A stretch of DNA of 64,000 nt, taken from assembly GCA_036378675.1 (NCBI GenBank), contig DASUWA010000054.1, forward strand, positions 1 through 64,000, read 5' to 3'. Below the pieces are notes generated by a model. That model worked only from the letters and a program-made list of their open reading frames with translations. It ran no database searches and was not told the origin of the DNA. The translations under genes were made by a program, and so were the position numbers. Below, one piece after another: positions 1-7,771 of this stretch. The DNA comes from Acidimicrobiales bacterium (GTDB taxonomy: Bacteria; Actinomycetota; Acidimicrobiia; Acidimicrobiales; Palsa-688). Positions within the stretch are counted from its first letter, which is position 1, and each line of letters starts with the position of its first letter.

Positions 1-133
1 CGTGTCGTCAAGTCGCACCGACATGCCACCTACCACCTACCACTTCACGTCCCGTCTGGTTTGACTCTCTCACGTCGGTTCGGCCGAGTAAAGGGCGAAA
101 GCTGGAATGCTCCCCTTTGTCAAAAATACGCCG

Positions 134-1111
134 TTATGTCCGGAAACGCGGCGGTCCGAGCGAACCAGCGAACTCCGTGATCAGTCGACCGAGTTCTTCG
201 CCTTTCTGCTCCTGCAGGAAATGCCCGGCTCCCTTGATCGTTACGTGCTTCTGACCACGGGCACCCCGAACTCGCTCCTGGAAGACGGACTCCCATCCCC
301 GCGTCGCGAAATCTCCGTCCGAAAACGCCGTAAGGAACGGCCGGCTCCACGTCTCCAACGCGGCCATCGTGGTGCGCCCGATCGCGGCTCCCGGATCGTT
401 CCGGGTGAGCGGGATCAGTGCGGTCAGCTGTCGCAGGCCGGCTTTGTAAGTCGGGTCGGGAAACGGCGCGTCGTAAGCAGCGAGCACATCAGCAGGGAGC
501 GGCCCCGCTACGGCGTCGACGAACATGCTCGGCCGGATCTCCGGAGCCCGCTGGTAGAAGAGCACGTAGTCGAGAAGCGCCTCCTCGACGAGCACGCGGC
601 TGTCGCCGACGCCATTCAGTGCCCAGGACAGCTTTCCGGCCAGCGCTGCATCACCCGTGTGCAGGATGGTGTTCGCCGCCACCACGCCGGCGAATCGATC
701 AGGCTCGCGAGCGAGCACGCTCAAACCGATCGGGCCACCCCAGTCCTGGACGACTACGACAGACTCTTGCAGGTCGAGCCCGGTCACGAAGCTGTGCATC
801 CAGTCGACGTGCCGCTGGAAGGTGTAGTCGGTCGCCTCGGTCAGCTTGTCCGATCTGCCGAATCCGATGTTGTCCGGGGCGATTGCCCGAAGTCCTGCGT
901 CGACGAGTGGGGCGATGACCTTGCGGTACAGATACGACCACGTCGGTTGCCCGTGCAGCAGGAGAACGACCCTCCCGTCGCGCGGGCCTTCGTCGACATA
1001 GTGCATCCTGACCGGCGCGACGCCGTCCGTTTCGACCTGGACGTAGTGCGGTTCGAACGGATATCCGGGAAGACCGGTGAAGCGGACGTCCGGGGTCCTC
1101 AACACGCCCAC
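134..1111 (-). CDS. haloalkane dehalogenase-like alpha/beta hydrolase
   Basis: 325 residues, the usual length for subfamily I haloalkane dehalogenases, which release halide from haloalkanes through an Asp ester intermediate. The oxyanion-hole motif HGQPTWSYLYRK lies near residues 53-64. The nucleophile elbow is VVQDWGG, with Asp123 followed by Trp124 (a halide-binding position); an Asp instead of Ser here separates this family from esterases and epoxide hydrolases. The C-terminal GAGHFLQE carries the catalytic His. The ATG is preceded by a purine-rich GGGGAGG about 8 nt upstream. It is the last minus-strand gene after the acyl-CoA ligase (25 bp gap) and may belong to the leuB operon. The family is seen in the sequence; the substrate is unknown, and many homologues act on unknown natural substrates. 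Confidence 0.85.
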   Translation of the reverse strand: MGVLRTPDVRFTGLPGYPFEPHYVQVETDGVAPVRMHYVDEGPRDGRVVLLLHGQPTWSYLYRKVIAPLVDAGLRAIAPDNIGFGRSDKLTEATDYTFQRHVDWMHSFVTGLDLQESVVVVQDWGGPIGLSVLAREPDRFAGVVAANTILHTGDAALAGKLSWALNGVGDSRVLVEEALLDYVLFYQRAPEIRPSMFVDAVAGPLPADVLAAYDAPFPDPTYKAGLRQLTALIPLTRNDPGAAIGRTTMAALETWSRPFLTAFSDGDFATRGWESVFQERVRGARGQKHVTIKGAGHFLQEQKGEELGRLITEFAGSLGPPRFRT

Positions 1112-1136
1112 GCTCGCCTCCCCACCAGGTCCGCGC

Positions 1137-2837
1137 TCAGGAGCCGACCAGCTCGTCCCGCAACTCGCGCTTGAGGATCTTGCCGGCCGGATTCCGGGGA
1201 AGCGGTCCCTCGTAGAACCAGATCTTTACAGGGACCTTGAATGCCGCGAGCTTGGACCCTACGAACTCCTGGAGCTCGGACTCGGTCGCCGAAGTCCCCG
1301 GACGAAGCTGAATGACCGCTGCGGGCTCCTCGCCAAGGGTCGGGTGCGAAACCCCGATGATCGCTGCCTCGCCTACCGACGGGTGCTCGTACAGAACGTC
1401 CTCGATCTCGACGCTGTAGATGTTCTCGCCGCCCCGGATCAACATGTCCTTCGCCCGGTCGACGATGTACACGAAGCCCTCGTCGTCGATGCGAGCGACA
1501 TCGCCCGTGTGGAGCCAACCGTCGGAGAACGTCTGCGCCGTCGCCTCCGGCTTGCCCCAATATCCCTTCACCACGTTCGGACCCTTGATGAAGAGCTCGC
1601 CTACCGCACCGGCGGGCAGGTCCCGTCCGTCCGGATCGACCACCTTGACCGTGACGACGGGGACTGGAGGGCCAACGCTGTCGGGCTTTTTCACGTAATC
1701 GTCGCCCGAGTTCATCGTCGACAACGACGACGTCTCGGTCAGCCCGTACCCGTTCGATGCGGGAACCGAGCCGAAGTGCTCCTGGATGCGCCGGACCAAT
1801 TCTGGTGGGGCGGGCGCACCGCCGTAACCAACGCTCTTGACGCTGGAAGTGTCGCGAGTCGGGAAATCGGGATGGTCGAGTACCTGCATCACCATGGTCG
1901 GAACGCCGCCGAAGGTCGTGATCTGCTCGCGCTCGATCAGCTCCAGAGCCCTGCCTGCATCCCAGCGGTACATGATGACGAGCTTCCCGCCGACGAGGGT
2001 GTTGGTGACCAGTATCGAGTGGCAGCCGGTCGCGTGGAAGAACGGGACGGAAAGCAGGTAGGCGTTCGGACCGCCATCGCCTGTCGGATCCTTTCCCGAC
2101 CTGAGCCCGCTGCGAACGTTGACGTAGATGAGGCTCATCGGGTTGGTGCAGATGTTGCGATGCGTCCCAAGGGCACCCTTCGGCCGTCCGGTCGTGCCGG
2201 ACGTGTAGAAGATGGTTGCGTCGTCGTCGGGATCGATCTCAACGGTGGGCAGATCAGCATCCGCCGGGACCTCGCCCAGGACGTCCTCCCACCGAAGCAT
2301 CCCGTCCGGGACGGGCCCGGCGGTCCGGGCAACGATCGAAGCACGCAAGTCCGGTAGTGAACCGGTGTGCGGAGCGATCCGCTCGGCCCGGTCATCATCG
2401 GCGATCAGCACCTTGGTCCCGGAGTCGGCGAGCCCGTACTCGAATTCTTCTCCGGTCCACCAGGCGTTGAGCGGCACGACGATCGCGCCGACCGCCGCCG
2501 CAGCCCAGAACGCGATCGACCACTCTGGATAGTTGCGCATGGCGATCGCGACCCGATCGCCCTTCGACACGCCGAACCGGTGCCTGAGGATGTTGGCGAG
2601 ATGAGCGCAGGCCCGGAAATGCTGCTCGAAGGAGAGCGCCTCGTCCTCGTAGACGAGGAACGTCTTGTCCCCGTGGCCGCGGCTCATGGTGAGTATGGCG
2701 CCGAGCGTGGGAGGGCAGTTCTTCCAGACCTTCGTCGGGATGCCTCGGATGTCGACGTGGTCGATCTCGAACATCTGTCCCGCAGCGGTCAACTGGGCGT
2801 CGGCGTCGGTCACCGACATCGAAGCGGTCTCGCTCAT
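1137..2837 (-). CDS. AMP-forming acyl-CoA synthetase (class I adenylating enzyme)
   Basis: 566 residues with the full ANL-superfamily architecture. The P-loop-like motif YTSGTTGRPKG lies in the N-terminal domain, YGLTETSS is A5, LHTGDVARIDDEGFVYIVDR is the A7/A8 hinge, and the C-terminal GKILKRELR supplies the adenylation-stage Lys. It should activate a carboxylic acid with ATP and transfer it to CoA. Sequence style resembles FadD3/FadD-type medium- or long-chain acyl-CoA ligases of actinobacteria, but substrate cannot be read from sequence. It overlaps the upstream hypothetical gene by 4 bp (ATGA), so the two are translationally coupled, downstream of cimA. The downstream haloalkane dehalogenase hints at a catabolic add-on to a biosynthetic operon. 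Confidence 0.9.
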   Translation of the reverse strand: MSETASMSVTDADAQLTAAGQMFEIDHVDIRGIPTKVWKNCPPTLGAILTMSRGHGDKTFLVYEDEALSFEQHFRACAHLANILRHRFGVSKGDRVAIAMRNYPEWSIAFWAAAAVGAIVVPLNAWWTGEEFEYGLADSGTKVLIADDDRAERIAPHTGSLPDLRASIVARTAGPVPDGMLRWEDVLGEVPADADLPTVEIDPDDDATIFYTSGTTGRPKGALGTHRNICTNPMSLIYVNVRSGLRSGKDPTGDGGPNAYLLSVPFFHATGCHSILVTNTLVGGKLVIMYRWDAGRALELIEREQITTFGGVPTMVMQVLDHPDFPTRDTSSVKSVGYGGAPAPPELVRRIQEHFGSVPASNGYGLTETSSLSTMNSGDDYVKKPDSVGPPVPVVTVKVVDPDGRDLPAGAVGELFIKGPNVVKGYWGKPEATAQTFSDGWLHTGDVARIDDEGFVYIVDRAKDMLIRGGENIYSVEIEDVLYEHPSVGEAAIIGVSHPTLGEEPAAVIQLRPGTSATESELQEFVGSKLAAFKVPVKIWFYEGPLPRNPAGKILKRELRDELVGS

Positions 2838-3343
2838 ACGATGAACATTTCCCGCCAGTTGCTCAACTTCTCTCTCGCCTGGGTCGGGGCCAGCTTGAGG
2901 GTTTGGAGACGCACGGCGTCGACGATTTCACGCTGGTCCCAGTAATGCTCCGCTGCACCGCGGAACATCGGCTTCCGCCATCCGATCAGGTCGTCGGGGG
3001 CGCCCCCGAGATAGCCCCACACCGTGTACGCCCACTCCATGTCGTAGATGACCGGTGCTCTGCCGAAGTGCGCCGCCCGCCGCGATCCGCAGGCGAAGCA
3101 CCCCGCGATCACGTCCTTGGCGTGCTCCCCCGCAGTGAGGATCAGTTTCGGTTCGAGCCGCCGGGCAAGCTTCAGCCCGTAACCGAGGTCCGGCCCGGTG
3201 GAGCCGAACCGTGGGCCTTCGGGCGGCGCCAGCGTGGTCTCCTCGGCCGGCCTGTCCTGGTACCACGGCACGGGTGGCGGCAGCAGGGCGGATGGGCGCA
3301 CCCGATCGGATGCCTGGACGGGAACGTGGGCGGGTTGGCTCAC
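2834..3343 (-). CDS. hypothetical protein between cimA and acyl-CoA ligase
   Basis: 169 residues, no family I recognise. The N-terminal 45 residues are Pro-rich and probably disordered. The rest is compact, with a GCFACGSRR segment (two Cys separated by two residues) and a Trp/Tyr-rich stretch around YDMEWAYTVWGYLGG. No signal peptide or membrane segment is evident. It is locked between cimA (4-bp overlap at its start) and the acyl-CoA ligase (4-bp overlap at its end), which is good evidence that it is real and made with them. A single CxxC is too little to claim metal binding. Function unknown. Confidence 0.7.
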   Translation of the reverse strand: MSQPAHVPVQASDRVRPSALLPPPVPWYQDRPAEETTLAPPEGPRFGSTGPDLGYGLKLARRLEPKLILTAGEHAKDVIAGCFACGSRRAAHFGRAPVIYDMEWAYTVWGYLGGAPDDLIGWRKPMFRGAAEHYWDQREIVDAVRLQTLKLAPTQAREKLSNWREMFIV

Positions 3344-5037
3344 GAAGGTTGATTCTGCTGGGCGTCCGCGCCGTGCAGCAACCCGAACACGATCGAGTCC
3401 TCGAGTGCGGCCCAGGAAGCCTCGATGACGTTCTCGGACACCCCGATGGTCGTCCAGGTCCTCTCGCCGTCGGTCGAGTCGATCAGCACTCGGGTGATCG
3501 CTGCCGTGCCCCGGCTGGTGTCCAGAACCCTGACCTTGAAGTCGGTCAGGTGCACGTGGGCGAGCTGCGGGAACACGGGACCGATCGCCTTTCGCAGCGC
3601 GGCGTCGAGAGCGTTGACCGGACCGTTGCCCTCAGCGGTTGCAATCACCCGGTCGTCGCCGACGACCACCTTCACCGTGGCTTCGGTGACGAACGTCTCG
3701 TCCTCGCGGAGCTCCGTGATCACCCGGTGGGACTCGAGGGTGAAGAACGACTGCTTCCAACCCGTCGCGGCCCTCATGAGAAGTTCGAGCGATCCGTCGG
3801 CCACCTCGAAGTGGTACCCCCGATGCTCGAGGTCCTTGAGCTGCTCGACGATGCCGGCGAGCAGATCGTCGTCGAGCGAGAGTCCGAGCTGCTCGGCTTT
3901 CAGAGCCACGGTCGATCGCCCGGCCATCTCGCTCACGACGAAGCGGGTCCCGTTGCCGACCGACTCCGGGTCCACATGTTCGTAGGCGTCGCGCTGCCGG
4001 GCGATGGCGCTGGTGTGGAGTCCGGCCTTGTGGGCGAACGCCGAGGGGCCTACGAACGGCTGATGCGGGTCGGGAGCGATGTTGACGACCTCGGCAATGT
4101 GGTGAGCGACCGAAGTGAGCCGGGGCAGCCGTTCGCGCCCGATGGTCTCCACTCCCATCTTCAGAGTGAGGTCGGGGACTGCCGCGGTGAGGTCGGCGTT
4201 GCCGGTGCGCTCCCCGTACCCGTTTATGCAGCCCTGCACCTGGGTCGCCCCCATCCGAACTGCCATGAGGGAGTTCGCGACCGCGCAGCCCGAGTCGTTG
4301 TGGAAGTGGCAGCCGATCGACGTCCCACCGTCGAGTGCGTTGCGCACCTCGCCAACGACCCGCTCGACATCGAAGGGGAGACTTCCCCCGTTGGTGTCGC
4401 AGAGCACGAGCACCTCGGCCCCGGCGCCGGCGGCGGCCTTGAGGACGTCGGTGCTGAATCCGGGGTTGGCGCGGTAGCCGTCGAAGAAGTGCTCCGCATC
4501 CAGGAAGACCCGCCGGCCCTGCGAGCGCAGGTAACCAATCGAATCCGCCACCATGTCGATCGCTTCGGTCAGGCTGGTCCGCAGCGTCTCGGTCACGTGC
4601 CACTCGGCCGACTTGGCGACCAGGCAGACGGCAGATGTCTGCGCGGCGAGAAGGTCGGCGAGTACCGGATCCGTGTCCGCCCGGCCCCCGGCCTTGCGGG
4701 TCGACCCGAATGCGACGAGTGTCGCCGTCTGCAGCTGCAGGTCGCCTGACGCTGCCCGGCGAAAGAACTCGGCGTCCTTCGGATTCGCCCCCGGCCAGCC
4801 CCCCTCGATGAACTGCACGCCGAGGTGGTCGAGTTGCTCGGCGACGCGCAGCTTGTCGTCGACGGTGAGGGACAGGCCTTCCTGCTGGCTCCCGTCCCGG
4901 AGAGTCGTGTCGTAGATATCCACTCTGCCGATCAGCCCGGACGGGGCCCCAACCCCATCCTCCTCCCGAGCGTGGGGCCCCACCCCCACGCCGGTCCGTG
5001 ATGCAGAAAGCTGGGTATGGCTGTGGTCACCCGACAT
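3340..5037 (-). CDS. cimA: (R)-citramalate synthase
   Basis: 565 residues in the DRE-TIM metallolyase family. VDIYDTTLRDGSQQEG opens the TIM barrel, HFHNDSGCAVANS carries metal-binding His residues, and a C-terminal LeuA-type allosteric domain follows (about residues 425-550). CimA condenses pyruvate and acetyl-CoA to citramalate, the entry to threonine-independent isoleucine synthesis. LeuB and IlvE, encoded immediately upstream, act later in that route. It overlaps ilvE by 11 bp. The first ~37 residues before the conserved barrel are odd: part of them (GVGVGPHAREEDGVGAP) is encoded by a GC-rich palindromic repeat also present upstream of rnhA. The true start could be further in, since several GTG codons lie in this segment. 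The related alternative, 2-isopropylmalate synthase, is less likely from the QQEG motif and the overall CimA-type sequence. Confidence 0.9.
   Translation of the reverse strand: MSGDHSHTQLSASRTGVGVGPHAREEDGVGAPSGLIGRVDIYDTTLRDGSQQEGLSLTVDDKLRVAEQLDHLGVQFIEGGWPGANPKDAEFFRRAASGDLQLQTATLVAFGSTRKAGGRADTDPVLADLLAAQTSAVCLVAKSAEWHVTETLRTSLTEAIDMVADSIGYLRSQGRRVFLDAEHFFDGYRANPGFSTDVLKAAAGAGAEVLVLCDTNGGSLPFDVERVVGEVRNALDGGTSIGCHFHNDSGCAVANSLMAVRMGATQVQGCINGYGERTGNADLTAAVPDLTLKMGVETIGRERLPRLTSVAHHIAEVVNIAPDPHQPFVGPSAFAHKAGLHTSAIARQRDAYEHVDPESVGNGTRFVVSEMAGRSTVALKAEQLGLSLDDDLLAGIVEQLKDLEHRGYHFEVADGSLELLMRAATGWKQSFFTLESHRVITELREDETFVTEATVKVVVGDDRVIATAEGNGPVNALDAALRKAIGPVFPQLAHVHLTDFKVRVLDTSRGTAAITRVLIDSTDGERTWTTIGVSENVIEASWAALEDSIVFGLLHGADAQQNQPS
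4939..5000. repeat. GC-rich palindromic repeat inside the cimA N-terminus
   Basis: About 60 bp of alternating C and G runs, with a palindrome GCGTGGGG / CCCCACGC and an adjacent GGGGCCCCAACCCC block. It closely matches the segment at about 44887-44948 between rnhA and aceE (same order of blocks and same TCCTCC spacer). Here it is translated in frame as part of CimA. Both copies were compared by eye. Confidence 0.75.
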
Positions 5038-5950
5038 GTTCGGCCCAGTCCTTGTAGCGGTCGACCTTGCCGCGCACTGCGGAGTGGAAGACGTCCTGGA
5101 TCTGGCGGGTCATCGGGCCGGGTTTGCCGTCGCCGACCTGACGGTCATCGACCGAAGCGATCGGCACGACCTCGGCTGCCGTCCCGGAGAGGAACGCCTC
5201 CTCCGCGACGTACAGATCCGAACGGAGGATGTTGCCGACTTCGACCTCGAAGCCCAGGTCCCGGGCGATGGTCATCACCGAGTTCTGGGTGATGCCCTCG
5301 AGCGCGCCTGCAGCGAGCGGCGGCGTGATGATCTTCCCGTGCCTGACGACGAAGATGTTCTCCCCGGTGCACTCGCTGACGTAGCCCTGGGGTGACAGAA
5401 GAATCGCCTCGTCGTAGCCGGCTTTCAGCGCCTCTACCTTGGCCATCGAAGAGTTGATGTACATGCCGGTCCCCTTCGCGGCGGGGGGAAGGGCGTTGGG
5501 CGCGTGGCGCTGCCAGGAGCTGATCTTCATGCGAACGCCGTTGGCAATGCCCTCGTCGCCGAGGTAGGCGCCCCACGGCCACACGGCGATCGAAACGTTC
5601 ACCGGGCAAGGAAGGGGATTCAGGCCCATCTCGCCGTAGCCGAGGTAGACGATCGGCCGGATGTAGCACTCGGTCAGGCCGTTGACCCTGACCGTCGTCT
5701 TGGTCGCCTCGATGATGTCCTCGGCGCTGAAGGGGACGTCGATCATGAAGATCTTCGCCGAGTTGAACAGCCTGACGATGTGGTCGGTGAGCCGGAACAC
5801 CGCCGGGCCGGACTCGGTGGGGTAGGCGCGAATGCCCTCGAACACGCCGCAGCCGTAGTGAAGGGTGTGGGTGAGGATATGGATACGGGCGTCGTCCCAA
5901 TCGACGAGCTCCCCGTCCATCCAGATCTTCTCGGTCTTGGTGATCGGCAT
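5027..5950 (-). CDS. ilvE: branched-chain amino acid aminotransferase
   Basis: 307 residues, class IV PLP-dependent aminotransferase. HTLHYGCGVFEGIRAY lies near the N-terminus, the PLP Lys is about residue 159 in PPAAKGTGMY, and the phosphate-binding SECTGENIF follows. It performs the final transamination of Leu, Ile and Val. I chose the internal ATG at 5950 rather than the longer frame up to 6061, because AAAGGG lies about 12 nt upstream, homology begins at PITKTEKIWMDG, and the longer start would overlap leuB by more than 100 bp. The gap to leuB is 4 bp and its end overlaps cimA, so leuB-ilvE-cimA is one operon. Confidence 0.95.
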   Translation of the reverse strand: MPITKTEKIWMDGELVDWDDARIHILTHTLHYGCGVFEGIRAYPTESGPAVFRLTDHIVRLFNSAKIFMIDVPFSAEDIIEATKTTVRVNGLTECYIRPIVYLGYGEMGLNPLPCPVNVSIAVWPWGAYLGDEGIANGVRMKISSWQRHAPNALPPAAKGTGMYINSSMAKVEALKAGYDEAILLSPQGYVSECTGENIFVVRHGKIITPPLAAGALEGITQNSVMTIARDLGFEVEVGNILRSDLYVAEEAFLSGTAAEVVPIASVDDRQVGDGKPGPMTRQIQDVFHSAVRGKVDRYKDWAEHVG

Positions 5951-5954
5951 CGAC

Positions 5955-6956
5955 TTACACCCTTTCTGCGATGGCGTCGCCCACCTGGGTGGTCGACAGT
6001 TCAGGTCCCGGTGCGAAGGCCGAGACCGCTTTGGTGATTCGGGAGGCGGCGTCGCCGGCACCCAGGAAGTCCAGCATCATGGCGGTGGATACGATTGCCG
6101 CGGTCGGGTTGGCCTTGCCCGTGCCGGCTATGTCCGGAGCGGAACCGTGGACGGGCTCGAACATCGAAGGTCCTGTGCGATCCGGATTCAGATTGCCCGA
6201 CGCAGCCCGGCCGATTCCGCCGGCAATCGCTCCACCCAGGTCGGTGAGGATGTCTCCGAACAGGTTGTCGGTGACGACCACGTCATAACGCTGCGGGCTC
6301 TCGACGAAGTAGATGCACGCCGCGTCGACATGGTTGTAGGCAGTGGTCACGTCCGGATATTCGAGCGCGACCTGATCGAAGGTACGTTGCCAGAGATCGC
6401 CGGAGAACGTGAGCACGTTGGTCTTGTGCACGAGAGTCAGGTGCCTCTTCTCGCGGGAGCGGGCCAGGTCGAACGCGTAGCGCACGCATCGTTCGACGCC
6501 TAACCGGGTGTTTACCGATCCCTGCGTGGCGACCTCGTACGGTGTTCCCCGGCGAAGAAAACCACCCTCCCCCGCGTACGTTCCCTCGGTGTTCTCCCTG
6601 ATGACCGAGAAGTTGATCGGCACACCCGCGCCGACACTTTTTTCCGAAACGAACGGCCGGAGGTTCACGTACAGATCCAGCTCGAAGCGCAACCGCAACA
6701 GCAAGCCCCGCTCGAGCACCCCAGGCGGTACCTCCGGCGTGCCGATCGCCCCGAGGAGGATTGCGTCGAAGCCCCGGAGCTCTTCCAGGACACTGTCGGG
6801 CAGGACGTCACCGGTTTCCAGGTACCGGCGGCCGCCAAGGTCGTACTCGGTTGTGTCGAGCTCGGCCCCCGCCGCCCGCGCGACCTTCAATCCCTCGGCG
6901 ATCACCTCGGTTCCGATCCCGTCTCCGGGAATCACGGCGATCTTGTAGGCGGTCAC
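5955..6956 (-). CDS. leuB: 3-isopropylmalate dehydrogenase
   Basis: 333 residues of the isocitrate/isopropylmalate dehydrogenase family. [16 protein letters not shown] is the N-terminal nucleotide/substrate motif, [13 protein letters not shown] the signature loop, and [16 protein letters not shown] the C-terminal cofactor region. It oxidatively decarboxylates 3-isopropylmalate for leucine and, in the citramalate route, 3-methylmalate for isoleucine; the presence of cimA in the operon makes a dual role likely. It is the first enzyme gene after a leader with an Ile/Val-rich peptide and a terminator hairpin, so the operon is probably controlled by attenuation. A tartrate or malate dehydrogenase of the same fold is the main alternative, but context favours LeuB. 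Confidence 0.92.
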   Translation of the reverse strand: MTAYKIAVIPGDGIGTEVIAEGLKVARAAGAELDTTEYDLGGRRYLETGDVLPDSVLEELRGFDAILLGAIGTPEVPPGVLERGLLLRLRFELDLYVNLRPFVSEKSVGAGVPINFSVIRENTEGTYAGEGGFLRRGTPYEVATQGSVNTRLGVERCVRYAFDLARSREKRHLTLVHKTNVLTFSGDLWQRTFDQVALEYPDVTTAYNHVDAACIYFVESPQRYDVVVTDNLFGDILTDLGGAIAGGIGRAASGNLNPDRTGPSMFEPVHGSAPDIAGTGKANPTAAIVSTAMMLDFLGAGDAASRITKAVSAFAPGPELSTTQVGDAIAERV

Positions 6957-7041
6957 TGGTCTGTCGGCTCCTGTTCGTTCTTGTTTCTGCCTGTATTTCT
7001 GGCGGTGATTGAGTTTTCTGACGGTGGTTGAGACACAAAAC

Positions 7042-7063
7042 GACCGTCCCCTCGGGGACGGTC
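7042..7063 (-). terminator. terminator hairpin in the leuB leader (candidate attenuator)
   Basis: Perfect 10-bp inverted repeat GACCGTCCCC / GGGGACGGTC with a 2-nt spacer, followed on the minus strand by GTTTTGTGTCT. It lies upstream of leuB, transcribed in the same direction, and greA is divergent, so it cannot be a gene-end terminator for either neighbour. Confidence 0.75.
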
Positions 7064-7069
7064 CACGAA

Positions 7070-7097
7070 GCGCATCGGCTTAGGTGTGCCGATGCGC
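7070..7097 (-). promoter_or_regulatory. second leader hairpin, possible pause structure
   Basis: Perfect 10-bp inverted repeat GCGCATCGGC / GCCGATGCGC with an 8-nt loop, transcribed just before the terminator hairpin. Its first base overlaps the stop codon of the leader peptide, so a ribosome at or near the Ile/Val codons would interfere with its folding. I could not identify the competing antiterminator pairing by eye. Confidence 0.6.
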
Positions 7098-7150
7098 TAC
7101 ACGATAATTACGATCTGTGCGGCGGGTGGGACGTTGCAAATGCGGTTCAC
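7097..7150 (-). CDS. leuB operon leader peptide, Ile/Val-rich
   Basis: A 17-codon frame starting with GTG: MNRICNVPPAAQIVIIV, then TAG. The last five codons are Ile-Val-Ile-Ile-Val (ATC GTA ATT ATC GTG), followed at once by two strong hairpins and then leuB-ilvE-cimA. This is the layout of ilv/leu attenuators, where starvation for a charged branched-chain tRNA stalls the ribosome on the control codons. Weak points: no clear Shine-Dalgarno, and a TTG 27 codons before the stop is an alternative start. Seen directly: peptide, hairpins, T-tract and position. Inferred: attenuation and which amino acids are sensed (Ile and Val; no Leu codon in the run). Confidence 0.65.
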   Translation of the reverse strand: MNRICNVPPAAQIVIIV

Positions 7151-7238
7151 GGTGTCACCAGTTTCGCTCAAAGGCGGTCTGAAATCAACCACGGGGCGGC
7201 CGGCGAGCAGCCCTGTGAGGTTCTGCAGCGAGCGCCAC

Positions 7239-7244
7239 TAGCCT
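7239..7244 (+). promoter_or_regulatory. -10 box TAGCCT of greA
   Basis: TAGCCT ends 8 nt before the greA ATG, so the transcript would start at or within a nucleotide or two of the start codon. No Shine-Dalgarno sequence is present. Confidence 0.5.
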
Positions 7245-7252
7245 GGTTCCGC

Positions 7253-7723
7253 ATGGCTGCCACGCATCTGACTCAGGACACCTACGACCGGCTTCAGGCC
7301 GAGCTCGAGGACCTGCGCACCCGCGGCCGCATAGAGATCGCCCGGGCGATCGAGGCGGCCCGTGCCCTCGGCGACCTTTCGGAGAACGGCGACTACCACG
7401 CCGCCAAGGACAGCCAGGGCAAGATGGAGGCTCGCGTCCGCCAGCTCGAGGCGATGCTGCGCGACGCGGAGATCGTGTCAGGCGAAGCAGGCGCCGAGGG
7501 CGAGGTCACCACCGGTGTGGTGGTGGCTTTGCGTTACGCCGGCGACGACGACGTCGAGCGCTACCTGATCGGTTCCATCGAGGAGCGCCGGGAGGGTGTG
7601 TCGGTTATCTCGCCGAACTCGCCGCTCGGTCAAGCGCTCATCGGCCGGCACCAAGGCGATCGGGTTTCCTACGAGGCTCCGAGCGGAGCGCAAGAGGTGG
7701 AGATCGTCGAAGTCGGTGCCTGA
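7253..7723 (+). CDS. greA: transcription elongation factor GreA
   Basis: 156 residues, close to the usual 158. An N-terminal coiled-coil hairpin carries LGDLSENGDYHAAKDSQG near residues 39-56 (the acidic-tip region that enters the RNA polymerase secondary channel), and a C-terminal FKBP-like domain carries SPNSPLGQALIG. GreA stimulates transcript cleavage by backtracked polymerase. I chose the ATG at 7253 because conserved sequence starts there; the frame upstream covers the divergent leader. Its last codons and stop form the first unit of a 15-bp tandem repeat that runs to the next gene. Confidence 0.93.
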   Translation: MAATHLTQDTYDRLQAELEDLRTRGRIEIARAIEAARALGDLSENGDYHAAKDSQGKMEARVRQLEAMLRDAEIVSGEAGAEGEVTTGVVVALRYAGDDDVERYLIGSIEERREGVSVISPNSPLGQALIGRHQGDRVSYEAPSGAQEVEIVEVGA

Positions 7724-7771
7724 GAGGTCGGTGCCCGATAGGTCGGTGCCCCATAGGTCGGTGCCACAGCT
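7712..7771. repeat. 15-bp tandem repeat, four units, between greA and the GH15-like gene
   Basis: Four consecutive units starting GTCGGTGCC (7712, 7727, 7742, 7757). The first contains the end of greA and its TGA; the fourth ends directly before the GTG of the next gene. The units differ at only a few positions in the last six bases, suggesting recent slippage expansion. Confidence 0.9.

Noticed and set aside
7091-7241. A plus-strand frame of 49 codons beginning MRYTIITICAAGG upstream of greA
   Set aside because: It is the antisense of the minus-strand Ile/Val leader, no hairpin-terminator follows it before greA, and it runs up to the greA promoter. The minus-strand reading explains codons, hairpins and position better.
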